DNA of 64,000 nucleotides from Aliarcobacter butzleri (lineage in GTDB: Bacteria; Campylobacterota; Campylobacteria; Campylobacterales; Arcobacteraceae). Numbering within the stretch: the stretch's first letter is position 1; each line of letters begins with the position of its first letter. Made by a program: the position numbers and the translations under genes. The notes below the pieces were generated by a model. That model saw only the letters and a program-made list of their open reading frames with translations. It was not told the DNA's origin and searched no databases. The stretch lies in the NCBI RefSeq assembly GCF_900187115.1, contig NZ_LT906455.1, forward strand, positions 930,001-994,000. The letters run 5' to 3'. This document shows positions 1-8,472 of the stretch, one piece after another.

Positions 1-60
1 TAAGATATTATTAAATATATAAAAATTATTTTTCTTATTAAATTGTAATCGATTTTAGGC

Positions 61-66
61 TATAAT
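61..66 (+). promoter_or_regulatory. -10 box of the acyltransferase promoter
   Basis: A perfect TATAAT lies 43 bases upstream of the start codon at 109, in an A/T-rich stretch, as is usual for sigma-70 promoters in Campylobacterota, where a clear -35 is often absent. Bases 1-60 hold no other recognisable signal. Confidence 0.55.
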
Positions 67-108
67 CCGCCCGATTTAAAAAAAAATAATAGGGAGGTTG
101 CGTAACTA

Positions 109-1296
109 ATGGGTCCAATTACTCTTACGGATGATACGATATTATCTACAAATATAGTTATTGCAGTTGTATTACTAGTTTTATTTCTTACTTTTAAGAA
201 ATCTCAACATACAGATGTTTTTCCAATATCAGTTACAAATGAGTTAAAAGGTTTAGGAATATTAACAGTTGTATTTGCACACTTTGCATATATGAAAGTT
301 ACAAATGCAGATTTTTTATTCCCTCTGTCGATTATAGCTGGGGTTGGTGTTGATTTATTCTTATTTATGTCAGGATATGGACTGAGTGTTGGAATGCTTA
401 AAAGACCTATGAAAACTCTTGATTTTTATAAAAAAAGAGTAATAAAAATCTTTATTCCATTTTGGGTAGCTTTAATCATCATTTTTGCAGCAGATGCAAT
501 ATTCTTAAAAGAGTATTATATGGCTACATCTTTAACTACAACAGGTGAAGGTGGTTCAATTGCTCTTTATATATTTAGATCAATGTTAGGTTTTTTCCCA
601 ACTGCATTAGGTTTTGGAGATGTTAACTCACCATTTTGGTATATTACATGGATGATAATGTTTTATTTATTATTCCCAATTGTATTTTTCAAAGATAAAC
701 CATGGTTAACAGCTCTTATATTAGCTGTTATTGCTACAATTATTGGAACATTTAATCCAGGAGATTTAGGAGATAATTGGCTTCATAGATTACACACTTT
801 AGCGTTTCCTATGGGAATAATCGCTGCTTGGTTACTTCAAGTAAAAGAGGGTGAAGAAAACAAGTTTGTTACTTTTATAAAAGAGTTTAGACTAAAAAAA
901 GTTGGATTAGTAAGATATTTAATCATCGCTTTAATGTTTGTAGTTGTTTATTATGTATCTCAAAATACAACTGCAAATTCTTGGCCAACATTAACTGCAA
1001 TTTTTGTAAAAGGTTTCTATGTTGAACAATTAATGTCATTAGTTATTATGATGGCATTTATTGTGATTTTTGTACTTAAAAAAGTTGATAATAAATTTTT
1101 AGCAATTTATGGAGTTTATTCTTACGAAGTATATTTAATCCACTGGCCTTTAATTGGAAGATATGATTTCTTCTTTGATTATTTACCATCTTGGGCTGCT
1201 GTAATTTGTTGGTTAGTTGCATTTATTTTAGTAAGTATGTTATTAAATAAAATTGTTAAACCAATTAGTGCTTGGGTTGATAAAATAGCAAAATAA
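109..1296 (+). CDS. membrane acyltransferase (acyltransferase 3 / OafA-like family)
   Basis: The protein has 395 residues and about ten hydrophobic segments. After one N-terminal membrane segment comes a conserved-looking block (residues about 45-60, ELKGLGILTVVFAHF) that fits the acyltransferase-3 family signature with its essential histidine, followed by GVDLFLFMSGYGLS, another family hallmark. Such proteins transfer acetyl or other acyl groups to surface sugars in the inner membrane. The ATG is preceded by a strong AGGAGG-like ribosome site at 91-97. The gene stands alone between its own promoter and a terminator. The substrate cannot be told from sequence; LPS, capsule or other glycan modification is inference. 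Confidence 0.8.
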   Translation: MGPITLTDDTILSTNIVIAVVLLVLFLTFKKSQHTDVFPISVTNELKGLGILTVVFAHFAYMKVTNADFLFPLSIIAGVGVDLFLFMSGYGLSVGMLKRPMKTLDFYKKRVIKIFIPFWVALIIIFAADAIFLKEYYMATSLTTTGEGGSIALYIFRSMLGFFPTALGFGDVNSPFWYITWMIMFYLLFPIVFFKDKPWLTALILAVIATIIGTFNPGDLGDNWLHRLHTLAFPMGIIAAWLLQVKEGEENKFVTFIKEFRLKKVGLVRYLIIALMFVVVYYVSQNTTANSWPTLTAIFVKGFYVEQLMSLVIMMAFIVIFVLKKVDNKFLAIYGVYSYEVYLIHWPLIGRYDFFFDYLPSWAAVICWLVAFILVSMLLNKIVKPISAWVDKIAK

Positions 1297-1301
1297 ATTT
1301 T

Positions 1302-1332
1302 AAAAAGTAAGCTTTTATAGCTTGCTTTTTTT
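1302..1332 (+). terminator. rho-independent terminator after the acyltransferase gene
   Basis: An 11-bp stem (AAAAAGTAAGC with GCTTGCTTTTT, one G-T pair) encloses a 7-nt loop and ends in a T run six bases after the stop codon. Confidence 0.75.
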
Positions 1333-1342
1333 CTTATAAGAT

Positions 1343-2257
1343 ATGAAAATAGAAAACTTAAAAAAACTTATACAAAATAATCTTGAAAATAAAACATTTG
1401 AAATCAAAAGAGTTTTTCACGGACGTGGCAATTTCTACGAAGATTTTAATTATTTAACAGTTGATAGTTTAAATGAGATTTTATTTGCTACTTTTTTTGA
1501 AGAAAGTAGCGATGAAAATGAAATAATAAAAGCTTTAAAAGATATTGCAAATGCTTATAACTATAAAACATTTATTGTGCAAAAAAAATATAAAAAAGAT
1601 GAATTAAATGAAGCTATTATTGGAGAAATTCCTCCTTTTTATATTGTGGTTGAAAATGGATTAAAATATAAAATTAACTTTTTCAATAAAAACATCGGAA
1701 TCTTTTTAGATATGAAAATAGGGCGCGAATATATAAGTTCTATTTGTAATGATAAAAATGTTCTAAATCTTTTTTCTTATACTTGTGCTTTTTCTGTTGT
1801 TGCAATAAATGCAAAAGCAAAACAAGTTGTAAATGTAGATATGGCAAAAGGTGCTTTAACAACTGGAAGAGAAAATCATCACATAAATAATCTTGATACT
1901 AAAAAAGTAAAATTTATGCCTTATGATATCTTAAAATCATGGAATAGAATAAAAAAAGAAGGACCTTATGATATTATCATAATTGATCCTCCATCTTTTC
2001 AAAAAGGAAGTTTTGCAGCAACAAAAGATTATGAAAAAATCATAAAAAAACTTCTTGAACTTGCAAGCGAAAATTGTATAGTTTTATCGTGTTTAAATGC
2101 TCCTGAACTTGATAGTGATTTTATAAAACAGAAATTTGAAGAGTTTGCTCCTACTTTTAAATTTGAAAAAAGACTAGAAAACTTAAACGAGTTTATTACA
2201 AATAATGAAGAAAAATCATTAAAGAATCTTATATTTAAAAAACAGAACTCTAATTAA
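1343..2257 (+). CDS. class I SAM-dependent methyltransferase (RlmK/RlmI-like)
   Basis: The 304-residue protein carries a Rossmann methyltransferase domain in its C-terminal two thirds. Motif I reads NLFSYTCAFSVVAINAKA, followed by an acidic strand end (NVDMAKGALTTGRENHH) and the catalytic-type DPPSF motif near residue 217. DPPSF and the adjacent FQKGSF are typical of the rRNA large-subunit methyltransferases in the RlmI/RlmK group. The N-terminal 100 residues show no clear PUA domain, so the exact RNA target is not assignable. The ATG directly follows the upstream terminator region with only a weak ribosome site. The role as a ribosomal RNA methyltransferase is inferred from family resemblance. 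Confidence 0.75.
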   Translation: MKIENLKKLIQNNLENKTFEIKRVFHGRGNFYEDFNYLTVDSLNEILFATFFEESSDENEIIKALKDIANAYNYKTFIVQKKYKKDELNEAIIGEIPPFYIVVENGLKYKINFFNKNIGIFLDMKIGREYISSICNDKNVLNLFSYTCAFSVVAINAKAKQVVNVDMAKGALTTGRENHHINNLDTKKVKFMPYDILKSWNRIKKEGPYDIIIIDPPSFQKGSFAATKDYEKIIKKLLELASENCIVLSCLNAPELDSDFIKQKFEEFAPTFKFEKRLENLNEFITNNEEKSLKNLIFKKQNSN

Positions 2258-2296
2258 TTTTTAGTTAAAATCTTAGCTTTATTTTAGGGAGACAAA

Positions 2297-3544
2297 ATGA
2301 TAGAAAAAAATCGTTGGCTTATGGCATTAAGTGCTGTAGGTGTTCATATTTGTATAGGTTCTGTTTATGCTTGGAGCGTTTATGTAAAACCAATCCAAAC
2401 TCAAATGCAATGGGATTTAACAGATGTTACTATTGCATTTAGTATTGCTATTTTCTTTTTAGGACTTAGTGCTGCACTTATGGGAAAATTTGTTGAAAAA
2501 AATGGTCCAAGAGTTTCAGCAATCATCGCAGCTTCACTTTTTGGTTTAGGAACTATGGGTTCTGGACTTGCAATAATGATGGAATCAAAAATGCTTTTAT
2601 ACTTCTTTTATGGAGTATTGGGTGGTTGTGGTTTAGGAATTGGATATATTTCACCAGTTTCAACACTTGTAAAATGGTTTCCAGATAAAAGAGGTATGGC
2701 AACTGGACTTGCTATTATGGGATTTGGATTTGCTTCTGCTGTTTGGGGACCAGCAATCAAAATCTTAATTGAAGCAGTTGGAATAGCTGGAACATTTTTT
2801 ATTTTAGGTGCTATTTATTTTGTAGTTATGTTTTCATCGGCACTTTATTTAGAAAAACCACATGATGAGTATTTACCTAAAAGATTTGAACAAAAAATCA
2901 AAGAGGGTAAGAAAAAACTAAAAGAGGATTTAGAAAATCTATCTTTAGCACAAGCTATTAAAACACCAAGATTTTATGGTCTTTGGGTGATGCTATTTAT
3001 AAATATTACTTGTGGTATTGCTATTATTGGGGTTGCCTCTCCACTTTTACAAGAAGTTTTAGGAATATCTGCTATTGCAGCAGCTGCAGCTGTTGGTTTA
3101 ATGGGAATTTTTAACGGTGCAGGAAGACTTGTTTGGGCAGCAATAAGTGATTATATAACTCGTCCTGTTGTTTATGTAGTATTTTTTGCTACTCAAATAG
3201 TAGCTTTTTATATGTTACCATCGATTACTGAAATCGTAGTATTTCAAGTTGTTTTATATTTTATAATGACTTGTTATGGTGGAGGATTTGCTTCAATTCC
3301 TGCATATATTGGTGATATTTTTGGTACAAAAGAGCTTGGAGCAATTCATGGTTATATTTTAACAGCTTGGGCGGCAGCTGGTCTTGTTGGACCACTTATT
3401 ATTTCAATAGTAAAAGATAGAACTGGAAGTTATTCTGAAACGCTTTATGTTTTTGCAGGATTTTTTATAATTGCATTTATTGTTTCAATAGCAATGATTA
3501 TAAATATTAAGTCAATAAAAAGAAAAAAAGCAAATAAACACTAA
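2297..3544 (+). CDS. MFS transporter, OFA (oxalate/formate antiporter-like) family
   Basis: This is a 415-residue, 12-helix major facilitator. The opening RWLMALSAVGVHICIGSVYAW and the following WDLTDVTIAFSIAIFFLG are characteristic of the OFA family (OxlT and lactate/formate-type carriers). The loop between helices 4 and 5 has the KWFPDKRGMATGLAIMGFG signature. A charged cytoplasmic loop (about residues 195-225) separates the two six-helix halves. A GGGAG ribosome site sits just upstream of the ATG. Substrate is probably a small carboxylate (oxalate, formate or lactate) by family, but nothing nearby fixes this. Confidence 0.8.
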   Translation: MIEKNRWLMALSAVGVHICIGSVYAWSVYVKPIQTQMQWDLTDVTIAFSIAIFFLGLSAALMGKFVEKNGPRVSAIIAASLFGLGTMGSGLAIMMESKMLLYFFYGVLGGCGLGIGYISPVSTLVKWFPDKRGMATGLAIMGFGFASAVWGPAIKILIEAVGIAGTFFILGAIYFVVMFSSALYLEKPHDEYLPKRFEQKIKEGKKKLKEDLENLSLAQAIKTPRFYGLWVMLFINITCGIAIIGVASPLLQEVLGISAIAAAAAVGLMGIFNGAGRLVWAAISDYITRPVVYVVFFATQIVAFYMLPSITEIVVFQVVLYFIMTCYGGGFASIPAYIGDIFGTKELGAIHGYILTAWAAAGLVGPLIISIVKDRTGSYSETLYVFAGFFIIAFIVSIAMIINIKSIKRKKANKH

Positions 3545-3579
3545 AAGTTGTTCCAAAAGTATATAAGAATTGTCAATTT

Positions 3580-3610
3580 TTATATTTATATAAAAGCCTT
3601 ATAAATATAA
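3580..3610 (+). promoter_or_regulatory. promoter with overlapping inverted-repeat operator of the nickel operon (candidate NikR site)
   Basis: TTATATTTAT (3580-3589) and ATAAATATAA (3601-3610) form a perfect 10-bp inverted repeat with an 11-nt spacer. The likely -10 box TATAAT (3606-3611) lies inside the right arm, so a bound repressor would block RNA polymerase. NikR in Helicobacter uses A/T-rich half-sites with an 11-nt gap, so NikR is the first candidate; that link is inference. Confidence 0.55.
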
Positions 3611-3641
3611 TCTGAAGCAATTTTTATATAAGGATAACACT

Positions 3642-4367
3642 ATGAAAAAGACAATATTTTCTTTTTTTGTTGCTGCTGCTATTGCAAATGCACACTTTTT
3701 AACAACAATTTCAAGTACAGATAATGTAAATGATAAAAAAGATGCAAATATCAAAATAGATGCTATGTTTATTCATCCATTTGAACAAACTGGTATGACT
3801 ATGGAAAAACCAGTTGGTATTTATTTAGAATCAACAAAAAATGCTTTACCATTAACACAAACAAAAAAGTTTGATCATAAAGCTTGGGCTACAAATTATG
3901 AGATTAAAAAACCAGGTGTTTATAAGTTCTTTGTTCAACCACAACCATATTTTGAACCAGCAGAGGAAAAATATATTTCTCATGTTCCAAAAATAATAGT
4001 TAGTGCTTTTGGAGTTGAAGATGGTTGGGATGAACCATTAGGTTTAAAATATGAGATTATTCCTATGGTAAAACCTTTTGCTTTATATTCTGGAAATCTT
4101 TTTCAAGGAAAAGTTTTACATGATGGAAAACCTGCATCAAATGTAGAAGTGGAAGTTGAATTATATAATGAATTTGGACTAAAAGCTCCAAGCGAAGCTC
4201 ATATAACACAAGTTGTAAAAACTGATGATAATGGAGTTTTTTCATTTGTTATGAATCATAAAGGTTGGTGGGGATTTGCAGCACTAATTGAAGAGGGTGA
4301 AAAAGATTTTGAAGGTAAAAAATATCCAATTGAAAATGGTGCATTACTTTGGATAAAAGCATACTAA
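3642..4367 (+). CDS. nikK: periplasmic DUF4198 protein, nickel uptake component NikK-like
   Basis: The 241-residue product has a signal peptide (MKKTIFSFFVAAAIANA) and a mature N-terminus beginning with His, as is common for DUF4198 metal-linked periplasmic proteins. It has Ig-like beta segments and ends with a carboxypeptidase-like repeat (GKVLHDGKPASNVEVEVELY). DUF4198 proteins head the NikKMLQO nickel ECF transporter operons known from Campylobacterota and Deltaproteobacteria, and here it is followed one base later by a CbiM-type gene. It presumably binds or delivers the metal in the periplasm. The assignment rests mainly on gene order plus the domain type. Confidence 0.7.
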   Translation: MKKTIFSFFVAAAIANAHFLTTISSTDNVNDKKDANIKIDAMFIHPFEQTGMTMEKPVGIYLESTKNALPLTQTKKFDHKAWATNYEIKKPGVYKFFVQPQPYFEPAEEKYISHVPKIIVSAFGVEDGWDEPLGLKYEIIPMVKPFALYSGNLFQGKVLHDGKPASNVEVEVELYNEFGLKAPSEAHITQVVKTDDNGVFSFVMNHKGWWGFAALIEEGEKDFEGKKYPIENGALLWIKAY

Positions 4368-4368
4368 A

Positions 4369-4971
4369 ATGCATATAAGCGATGGAATAATCAGTATTGA
4401 AGTAGCAACTGTTAGTGCAGTTGTTACTTTAGCTTTTTGCGTTTACTCATTTAAAAACTTAACAAATGAAAAAATAGCTTTAGTTGCTTCAATGAGTGCT
4501 TTGTTTTTCGTAACTTCATTTATTCATATTCCTTTTGGAGTCACTCAAATACATCTTATGCTTATAGGTTTTATTGGTATTTTTTTAGGAAGTTTAGCTT
4601 TTATTAGTATTGCTATTGCTTTGATACTTCAAGCTTTACTTTTAGGTTTTGGAGGAATTAGCTCTCTTGGAGCAAATATTTTAGTTATGGCACTTCCAGC
4701 GTATTTAGTATATTTGATATTTAAACTAGAAATTTTAAAAAAATTAAATGAAAAAGTTAAATTCTTTTTAGTTGGATTTTTAGGAGTTTTTATCTCAAGT
4801 TTACTTTTATTTACTGTTTTAGTTTTTTCAAAAGATGAATATCTAGCTGTTGCTTATTCTATAATTGCAGTAAATATTCCTACTATGATTTTAGAAGGTT
4901 TAGTTACTATGTTTTTACTACTTTATATTAAAAAAAGTATGCCAAAACTTTTAAAGGAAACAAGTTTATGA
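4369..4971 (+). CDS. nikM: nickel/cobalt ECF transporter substrate-binding membrane subunit NikM (CbiM family)
   Basis: The protein opens with MHISDGIIS, the N-terminal metal-binding loop signature of CbiM/NikM, where the amino group and His2 coordinate the metal. About six hydrophobic segments follow over 200 residues, matching the family length. It begins one base after the nikK stop and overlaps nikL by four bases (ATGA), so translation is probably coupled. Nickel rather than cobalt is suggested by the nikK and nikL partners; sequence alone does not separate the two metals. Confidence 0.85.
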   Translation: MHISDGIISIEVATVSAVVTLAFCVYSFKNLTNEKIALVASMSALFFVTSFIHIPFGVTQIHLMLIGFIGIFLGSLAFISIAIALILQALLLGFGGISSLGANILVMALPAYLVYLIFKLEILKKLNEKVKFFLVGFLGVFISSLLLFTVLVFSKDEYLAVAYSIIAVNIPTMILEGLVTMFLLLYIKKSMPKLLKETSL

Positions 4972-5444
4972 AGAAGTTTTTATTAATATCAATCATTCCT
5001 ATTTTTCTATTTGCACATAAAATAAATCTATTTTTAGATTATGAAAATGGAAATCTATTTATCAATTCATATTTTGCAAATGCAAAAGGTTGTATAAACT
5101 GTAAGTTTGAGATAAAAGATAAAGATGGAAATCTTGTTTTTTCTGATGTTTTAAATGAAAACGGTGAGTACAATTACAAAACAAATATTGAAGAACTTAC
5201 TGTTGTAGTTGATGCAGGAGCAGGGCATATTGTCTCAAAAGAGGTAAAAGAGACTATAAAAGATGAAAAAGTTGAAGTTAATAGCAATGATGAAATGAAT
5301 AAACTTCAAGAAGAGAATAGACAACTAAAAAATCATATTAAAGTTTTAGAAGAACAATTAAACTATTTTGAGATTTTTAAAGTTATTTTTGGGCTTATTT
5401 TAATAGCATTAATTTTTATTTTTCTAAAAAGAGTTAAACGTTGA
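4968..5444 (+). CDS. nikL: nickel transporter accessory protein NikL-like
   Basis: This 158-residue protein has an N-terminal signal segment ending in FLFAH, a small beta domain, the AGAGH motif near residue 87, a charged coiled-coil stretch (about 108-130) and one C-terminal membrane helix (about 135-153). This layout and position between the CbiM- and CbiQ-type genes match NikL, which replaces the NikN/CbiN small subunit in some nickel transporters. The paired cysteines in AKGCINCKF might contact metal; that is inference. It overlaps both neighbours by four bases. Confidence 0.7.
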   Translation: MKKFLLISIIPIFLFAHKINLFLDYENGNLFINSYFANAKGCINCKFEIKDKDGNLVFSDVLNENGEYNYKTNIEELTVVVDAGAGHIVSKEVKETIKDEKVEVNSNDEMNKLQEENRQLKNHIKVLEEQLNYFEIFKVIFGLILIALIFIFLKRVKR

Positions 5445-6085
5445 GATTTAATCCTGCTATTTCACTTATTTGTGCTTTTATTTTTACTTTAGGTGCTAGT
5501 TTTTCTAACTTTAATATATATTTTTTATTACCTATAATTTTTTTAGTAGCTGTTAATTTTTCTAACTCTTTAGAGGTTTTAAAAAAGCTACTATTTTTAA
5601 ATCTATTTATTTTTACAATTTTTATTTTTGTTTGGTTTCAAGCTGATTTTTATGAAGCTATAAATATCTATTTACGAACAAATATCATCATTTTTTTTAA
5701 CTTATTGCTGTTTTTTGACTCAAAAGGTTTGGATATTATAAGAGGATTCTTTTTTCTTAAATTTCCAAAAAGATTTATTTCAGCATTTTATTTTACTTGG
5801 AAGATGATAATAGAACTTCAAAATGAGTTCAAAAATATCAAAATATCTTTGGTTTCGAGAAATTTTAGTAATAAAACTAGCCTTTTTACCTATCAAACTT
5901 ATGGTAATATTTTGGGCTTACTTTTTATAAAATCTATGCAAAAAGCACAAAATCTAAAAGATAGTTTTGATTTAAGAGGTTTTAATGGAGAGATTTATCT
6001 AAATAGTGATTTTTCTTTGTCAAAATATGACTATGTTTTACTATTTATTACAATATTTACTTTGATTTTAAAGGTTTTTTTATGA
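5441..6085 (+). CDS. nikQ: ECF transporter T component, CbiQ/NikQ family
   Basis: A 214-residue membrane protein with about five hydrophobic segments and the cytoplasmic coupling-helix region (KNIKISLVSRNFSNKTS, and QKAQNLKDSFDLRGFNG) seen in CbiQ/EcfT proteins. The arginine in SFDLRGF corresponds to the conserved A-R-G type motif that docks on the ATPase. It starts with TTG overlapping the nikL stop and overlaps the ATPase gene by four bases. It is the transmembrane scaffold linking NikM to the ATPase. Confidence 0.75.
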   Translation: MRFNPAISLICAFIFTLGASFSNFNIYFLLPIIFLVAVNFSNSLEVLKKLLFLNLFIFTIFIFVWFQADFYEAINIYLRTNIIIFFNLLLFFDSKGLDIIRGFFFLKFPKRFISAFYFTWKMIIELQNEFKNIKISLVSRNFSNKTSLFTYQTYGNILGLLFIKSMQKAQNLKDSFDLRGFNGEIYLNSDFSLSKYDYVLLFITIFTLILKVFL

Positions 6086-6732
6086 GTTGTTCAATCACAC
6101 TTAAAAATGTTTCATATAAAAATGAAAATACTATTTTATTTGAAAATATAAATCTAAATGTAGGACACGAAGAAAAAATAGCAATCATAGGCTCAAATGG
6201 AGTTGGCAAAAGTACACTTTTAAAAATCATCGCAGGAATTGAAAACTGTTTTGATGGAACTTTAGAACTTTTTCACAATCCTATAAAATCAAAAAATGAT
6301 TATAAAAAGTTTCGTTTTGAAGTTGGCTATTTACCTCAAGATATTAGTAGCTTTTTTTTATGTCCAACTGTTATTGAGGATGTGATGTTTAGCTTAAGAA
6401 CTTTAGGAACTTGCAAAGATGAAGCAAGAACAAAAGCTTTAGAAATATTAAAAAATCTAGATATTTTACACTTAGAAAATAGGGTTATTTACGAGTTAAG
6501 TGGAGGTGAGCAAAAGATAGTTGCACTTGCTGGAATACTTATAAAAAATCCAAAAATCTTGCTTTTAGATGAACCTACAAATGCTTTAGATGAACAAACT
6601 CAAAATAAAATAATAGATATTTTAAACTCACAAAAAAAATCTATGATTATCATCTCTCATCATAAATCTTTTATAGAAAAACTTGCTCCTACTATTTATA
6701 AACTTGAAAATAATAATTTAAATCATTTATAA
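6082..6732 (+). CDS. nikO: nickel/cobalt ECF transporter ATP-binding subunit NikO (CbiO family)
   Basis: A standard ABC ATPase of 216 residues: Walker A GSNGVGKST near residue 38, Q-loop LPQD, signature LSGGEQKIVALAG, Walker B ILLLDEPTNALD and the switch histidine in IISHH. It is the last gene of the nikKMLQO run and powers metal import at the cytoplasmic face. No urease or hydrogenase genes, the usual nickel users, are within the window. The length is slightly shorter than many CbiO proteins, but every nucleotide-binding motif is present. Confidence 0.85.
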   Translation: MSCSITLKNVSYKNENTILFENINLNVGHEEKIAIIGSNGVGKSTLLKIIAGIENCFDGTLELFHNPIKSKNDYKKFRFEVGYLPQDISSFFLCPTVIEDVMFSLRTLGTCKDEARTKALEILKNLDILHLENRVIYELSGGEQKIVALAGILIKNPKILLLDEPTNALDEQTQNKIIDILNSQKKSMIIISHHKSFIEKLAPTIYKLENNNLNHL

Positions 6733-6755
6733 GCTACTTCTAACTTTAAATTAAC

Positions 6756-6791
6756 AATAATACTAGTATTATTTTTTCTTAACTTTATAAT
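6756..6791 (+). promoter_or_regulatory. tps promoter with an 18-bp perfect palindrome
   Basis: AATAATACTAGTATTATT (6756-6773) is a perfect palindrome. A TATAAT -10 box follows at 6786-6791, so the palindrome covers the -35 region of the tpsB promoter. This suits an operator for a dimeric regulator. The T run after the palindrome could also help end nik transcription, but the stem has no real loop and few G-C pairs. Confidence 0.5.
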
Positions 6792-6832
6792 ACAAAAAAT
6801 CATTAAATAAATTTATATTAGTAGTGGGGAAC

Positions 6833-8461
6833 ATGAAAAATTTATTTTTATTAATAATATTTATAAATTACTTATTTGCAGCTAATCCAAATGAGATTAT
6901 AAATAGACAAATCAAAGATTTACAAGAAAAACAGATATTTGAACAGCAAAAGAGTGATAAACAGATAAATAATAAAAGTTTTGAAACAAATCTTTTAAAT
7001 ATAGATGAAGATATAAAAGAGGAAACTTGTATAAATATCTCTGCTATAAATATTTTAGATGCAACTGTTTTTAAAGAGGATGATTTTCAAGATTTGATAC
7101 AACCATATCTAAATAAATGTAATGGTATGAAAAATTTATCAAATTTAAGAGATAAAATCTCAAATAGATATATAGACAAAGGTTATGTTACAAGTAGAGC
7201 ATACTTTAAAGTCCAAGATTTAAGTGCTGGAAAGATTGATATTTTTGTACTTGAAGGAAAAATTGAAGATATTGAAAGTGAAGATATAAATGTTTTAAAT
7301 TTATATCCAAACTATAAAAATAAGATATTAAATATAAAAGATATAGAAGTTATTGTAAAACAAGCACAAAGACTACAATCTCAAAACTTAGATATTCAGT
7401 TACTTCCAGCTTCACAAGTAGGTTATACAATAGTTAAAATCACAAATAAAAGTGAGTATAAACCCTATTATGGAAATGTAGGAATAAATAATTTTGGTAG
7501 AGAAAAAACTGGAAAATATCAGATATATAATAACTTCAATTATGAAAATCTTTTAGGTATAAATGATATTTTAAGTCTAAATCTAAACTCTACAAATCGT
7601 GCTTTAAAAAATAATGATAGAACTTTAGGAACATCTATAAACTACTCTTTACCACTTGAGAGATTTTTATTTGACTTTTATTACAACTATTCAAACTATA
7701 AACAGATAAATTTTGATGAATTCTCAAATGACTTTCGTTCAAATGGAGCAAATGAATCTTTTGGCGTAAATAGTTCTTATAACTTATTTCAATCTTTAAA
7801 TCATAGTTTTGATTTACTTTTAAATTATGAAAAAAAAGAGACAAGAAACTTTTTAAATGACACAAGACTTGATTTACAAAGTTATTCTTCTTCATCTTTA
7901 GATTTTGGATTTAAACACAGTTTTATAAATAACAGTTTTGAATACTATAGTAAATTTTTAGCTCAAAAAGGAGTTGCAGCAGAGCAAGATGATATGGCTA
8001 ATCAAAAAAAGTATTATACAAAATACTTAATAGATTTAGGATTTACAAAATACTTCGATACTGAAAATGACTTAAAATATAATCTATATCTTAGAGGTCA
8101 ACACTCAAAAGATAGATTATCAGGAAGTGATGAACTTTATATGGGAGGAGTTTATAGTGTTAGAGGTTTTGAAGATGAAGGATTATCTGGTAATAGAGGA
8201 TTTTATGTAAGAAATGATGTCTCTGTAAAATATCAAATAGAAGATATCACACTTGCACCATATATTGGTTTAGATTATGGATATGTAGTAAAAGATGAAA
8301 ATAATATTAGTGGGAAAATAGTTGGTTCTTCTGTAGGAAGTAAGTTTTATTGGAAAAACTTCAATTTAGAACTATTTTATATGATGCCTTTAAGAGAAGC
8401 AAAGATTATTGAAGATGAGAACTCAAAATTCTTTGGTGCAAATCTTGTATATAACTATTAA
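6833..8461 (+). CDS. TpsB two-partner secretion outer-membrane transporter (ShlB/FhaC family)
   Basis: The 542-residue protein has a signal peptide (MKNLFLLIIFINYLFA), POTRA-type domains over about residues 60-210 and a C-terminal 16-strand-type beta-barrel. The barrel carries the VRGF motif of loop L6 (in GGVYSVRGFEDEGLSGNRGF), a hallmark of FhaC/ShlB proteins. It exports its partner TpsA, encoded 11 bases downstream, across the outer membrane. A GTG at 6824 is in frame, but it lies within the purine-rich ribosome site (GTGGGGA). The ATG at 6833 gives proper spacing and a clean signal peptide, so I chose it. Confidence 0.9.
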   Translation: MKNLFLLIIFINYLFAANPNEIINRQIKDLQEKQIFEQQKSDKQINNKSFETNLLNIDEDIKEETCINISAINILDATVFKEDDFQDLIQPYLNKCNGMKNLSNLRDKISNRYIDKGYVTSRAYFKVQDLSAGKIDIFVLEGKIEDIESEDINVLNLYPNYKNKILNIKDIEVIVKQAQRLQSQNLDIQLLPASQVGYTIVKITNKSEYKPYYGNVGINNFGREKTGKYQIYNNFNYENLLGINDILSLNLNSTNRALKNNDRTLGTSINYSLPLERFLFDFYYNYSNYKQINFDEFSNDFRSNGANESFGVNSSYNLFQSLNHSFDLLLNYEKKETRNFLNDTRLDLQSYSSSSLDFGFKHSFINNSFEYYSKFLAQKGVAAEQDDMANQKKYYTKYLIDLGFTKYFDTENDLKYNLYLRGQHSKDRLSGSDELYMGGVYSVRGFEDEGLSGNRGFYVRNDVSVKYQIEDITLAPYIGLDYGYVVKDENNISGKIVGSSVGSKFYWKNFNLELFYMMPLREAKIIEDENSKFFGANLVYNY

Positions 8462-8472
8462 TAGGAAATAAA

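Noticed and set aside
6756-6777. 18-bp palindrome as a terminator of the nickel operon
   Set aside because: The arms meet with no loop and the stem is almost all A-T; its position relative to the -10 box fits an operator better.
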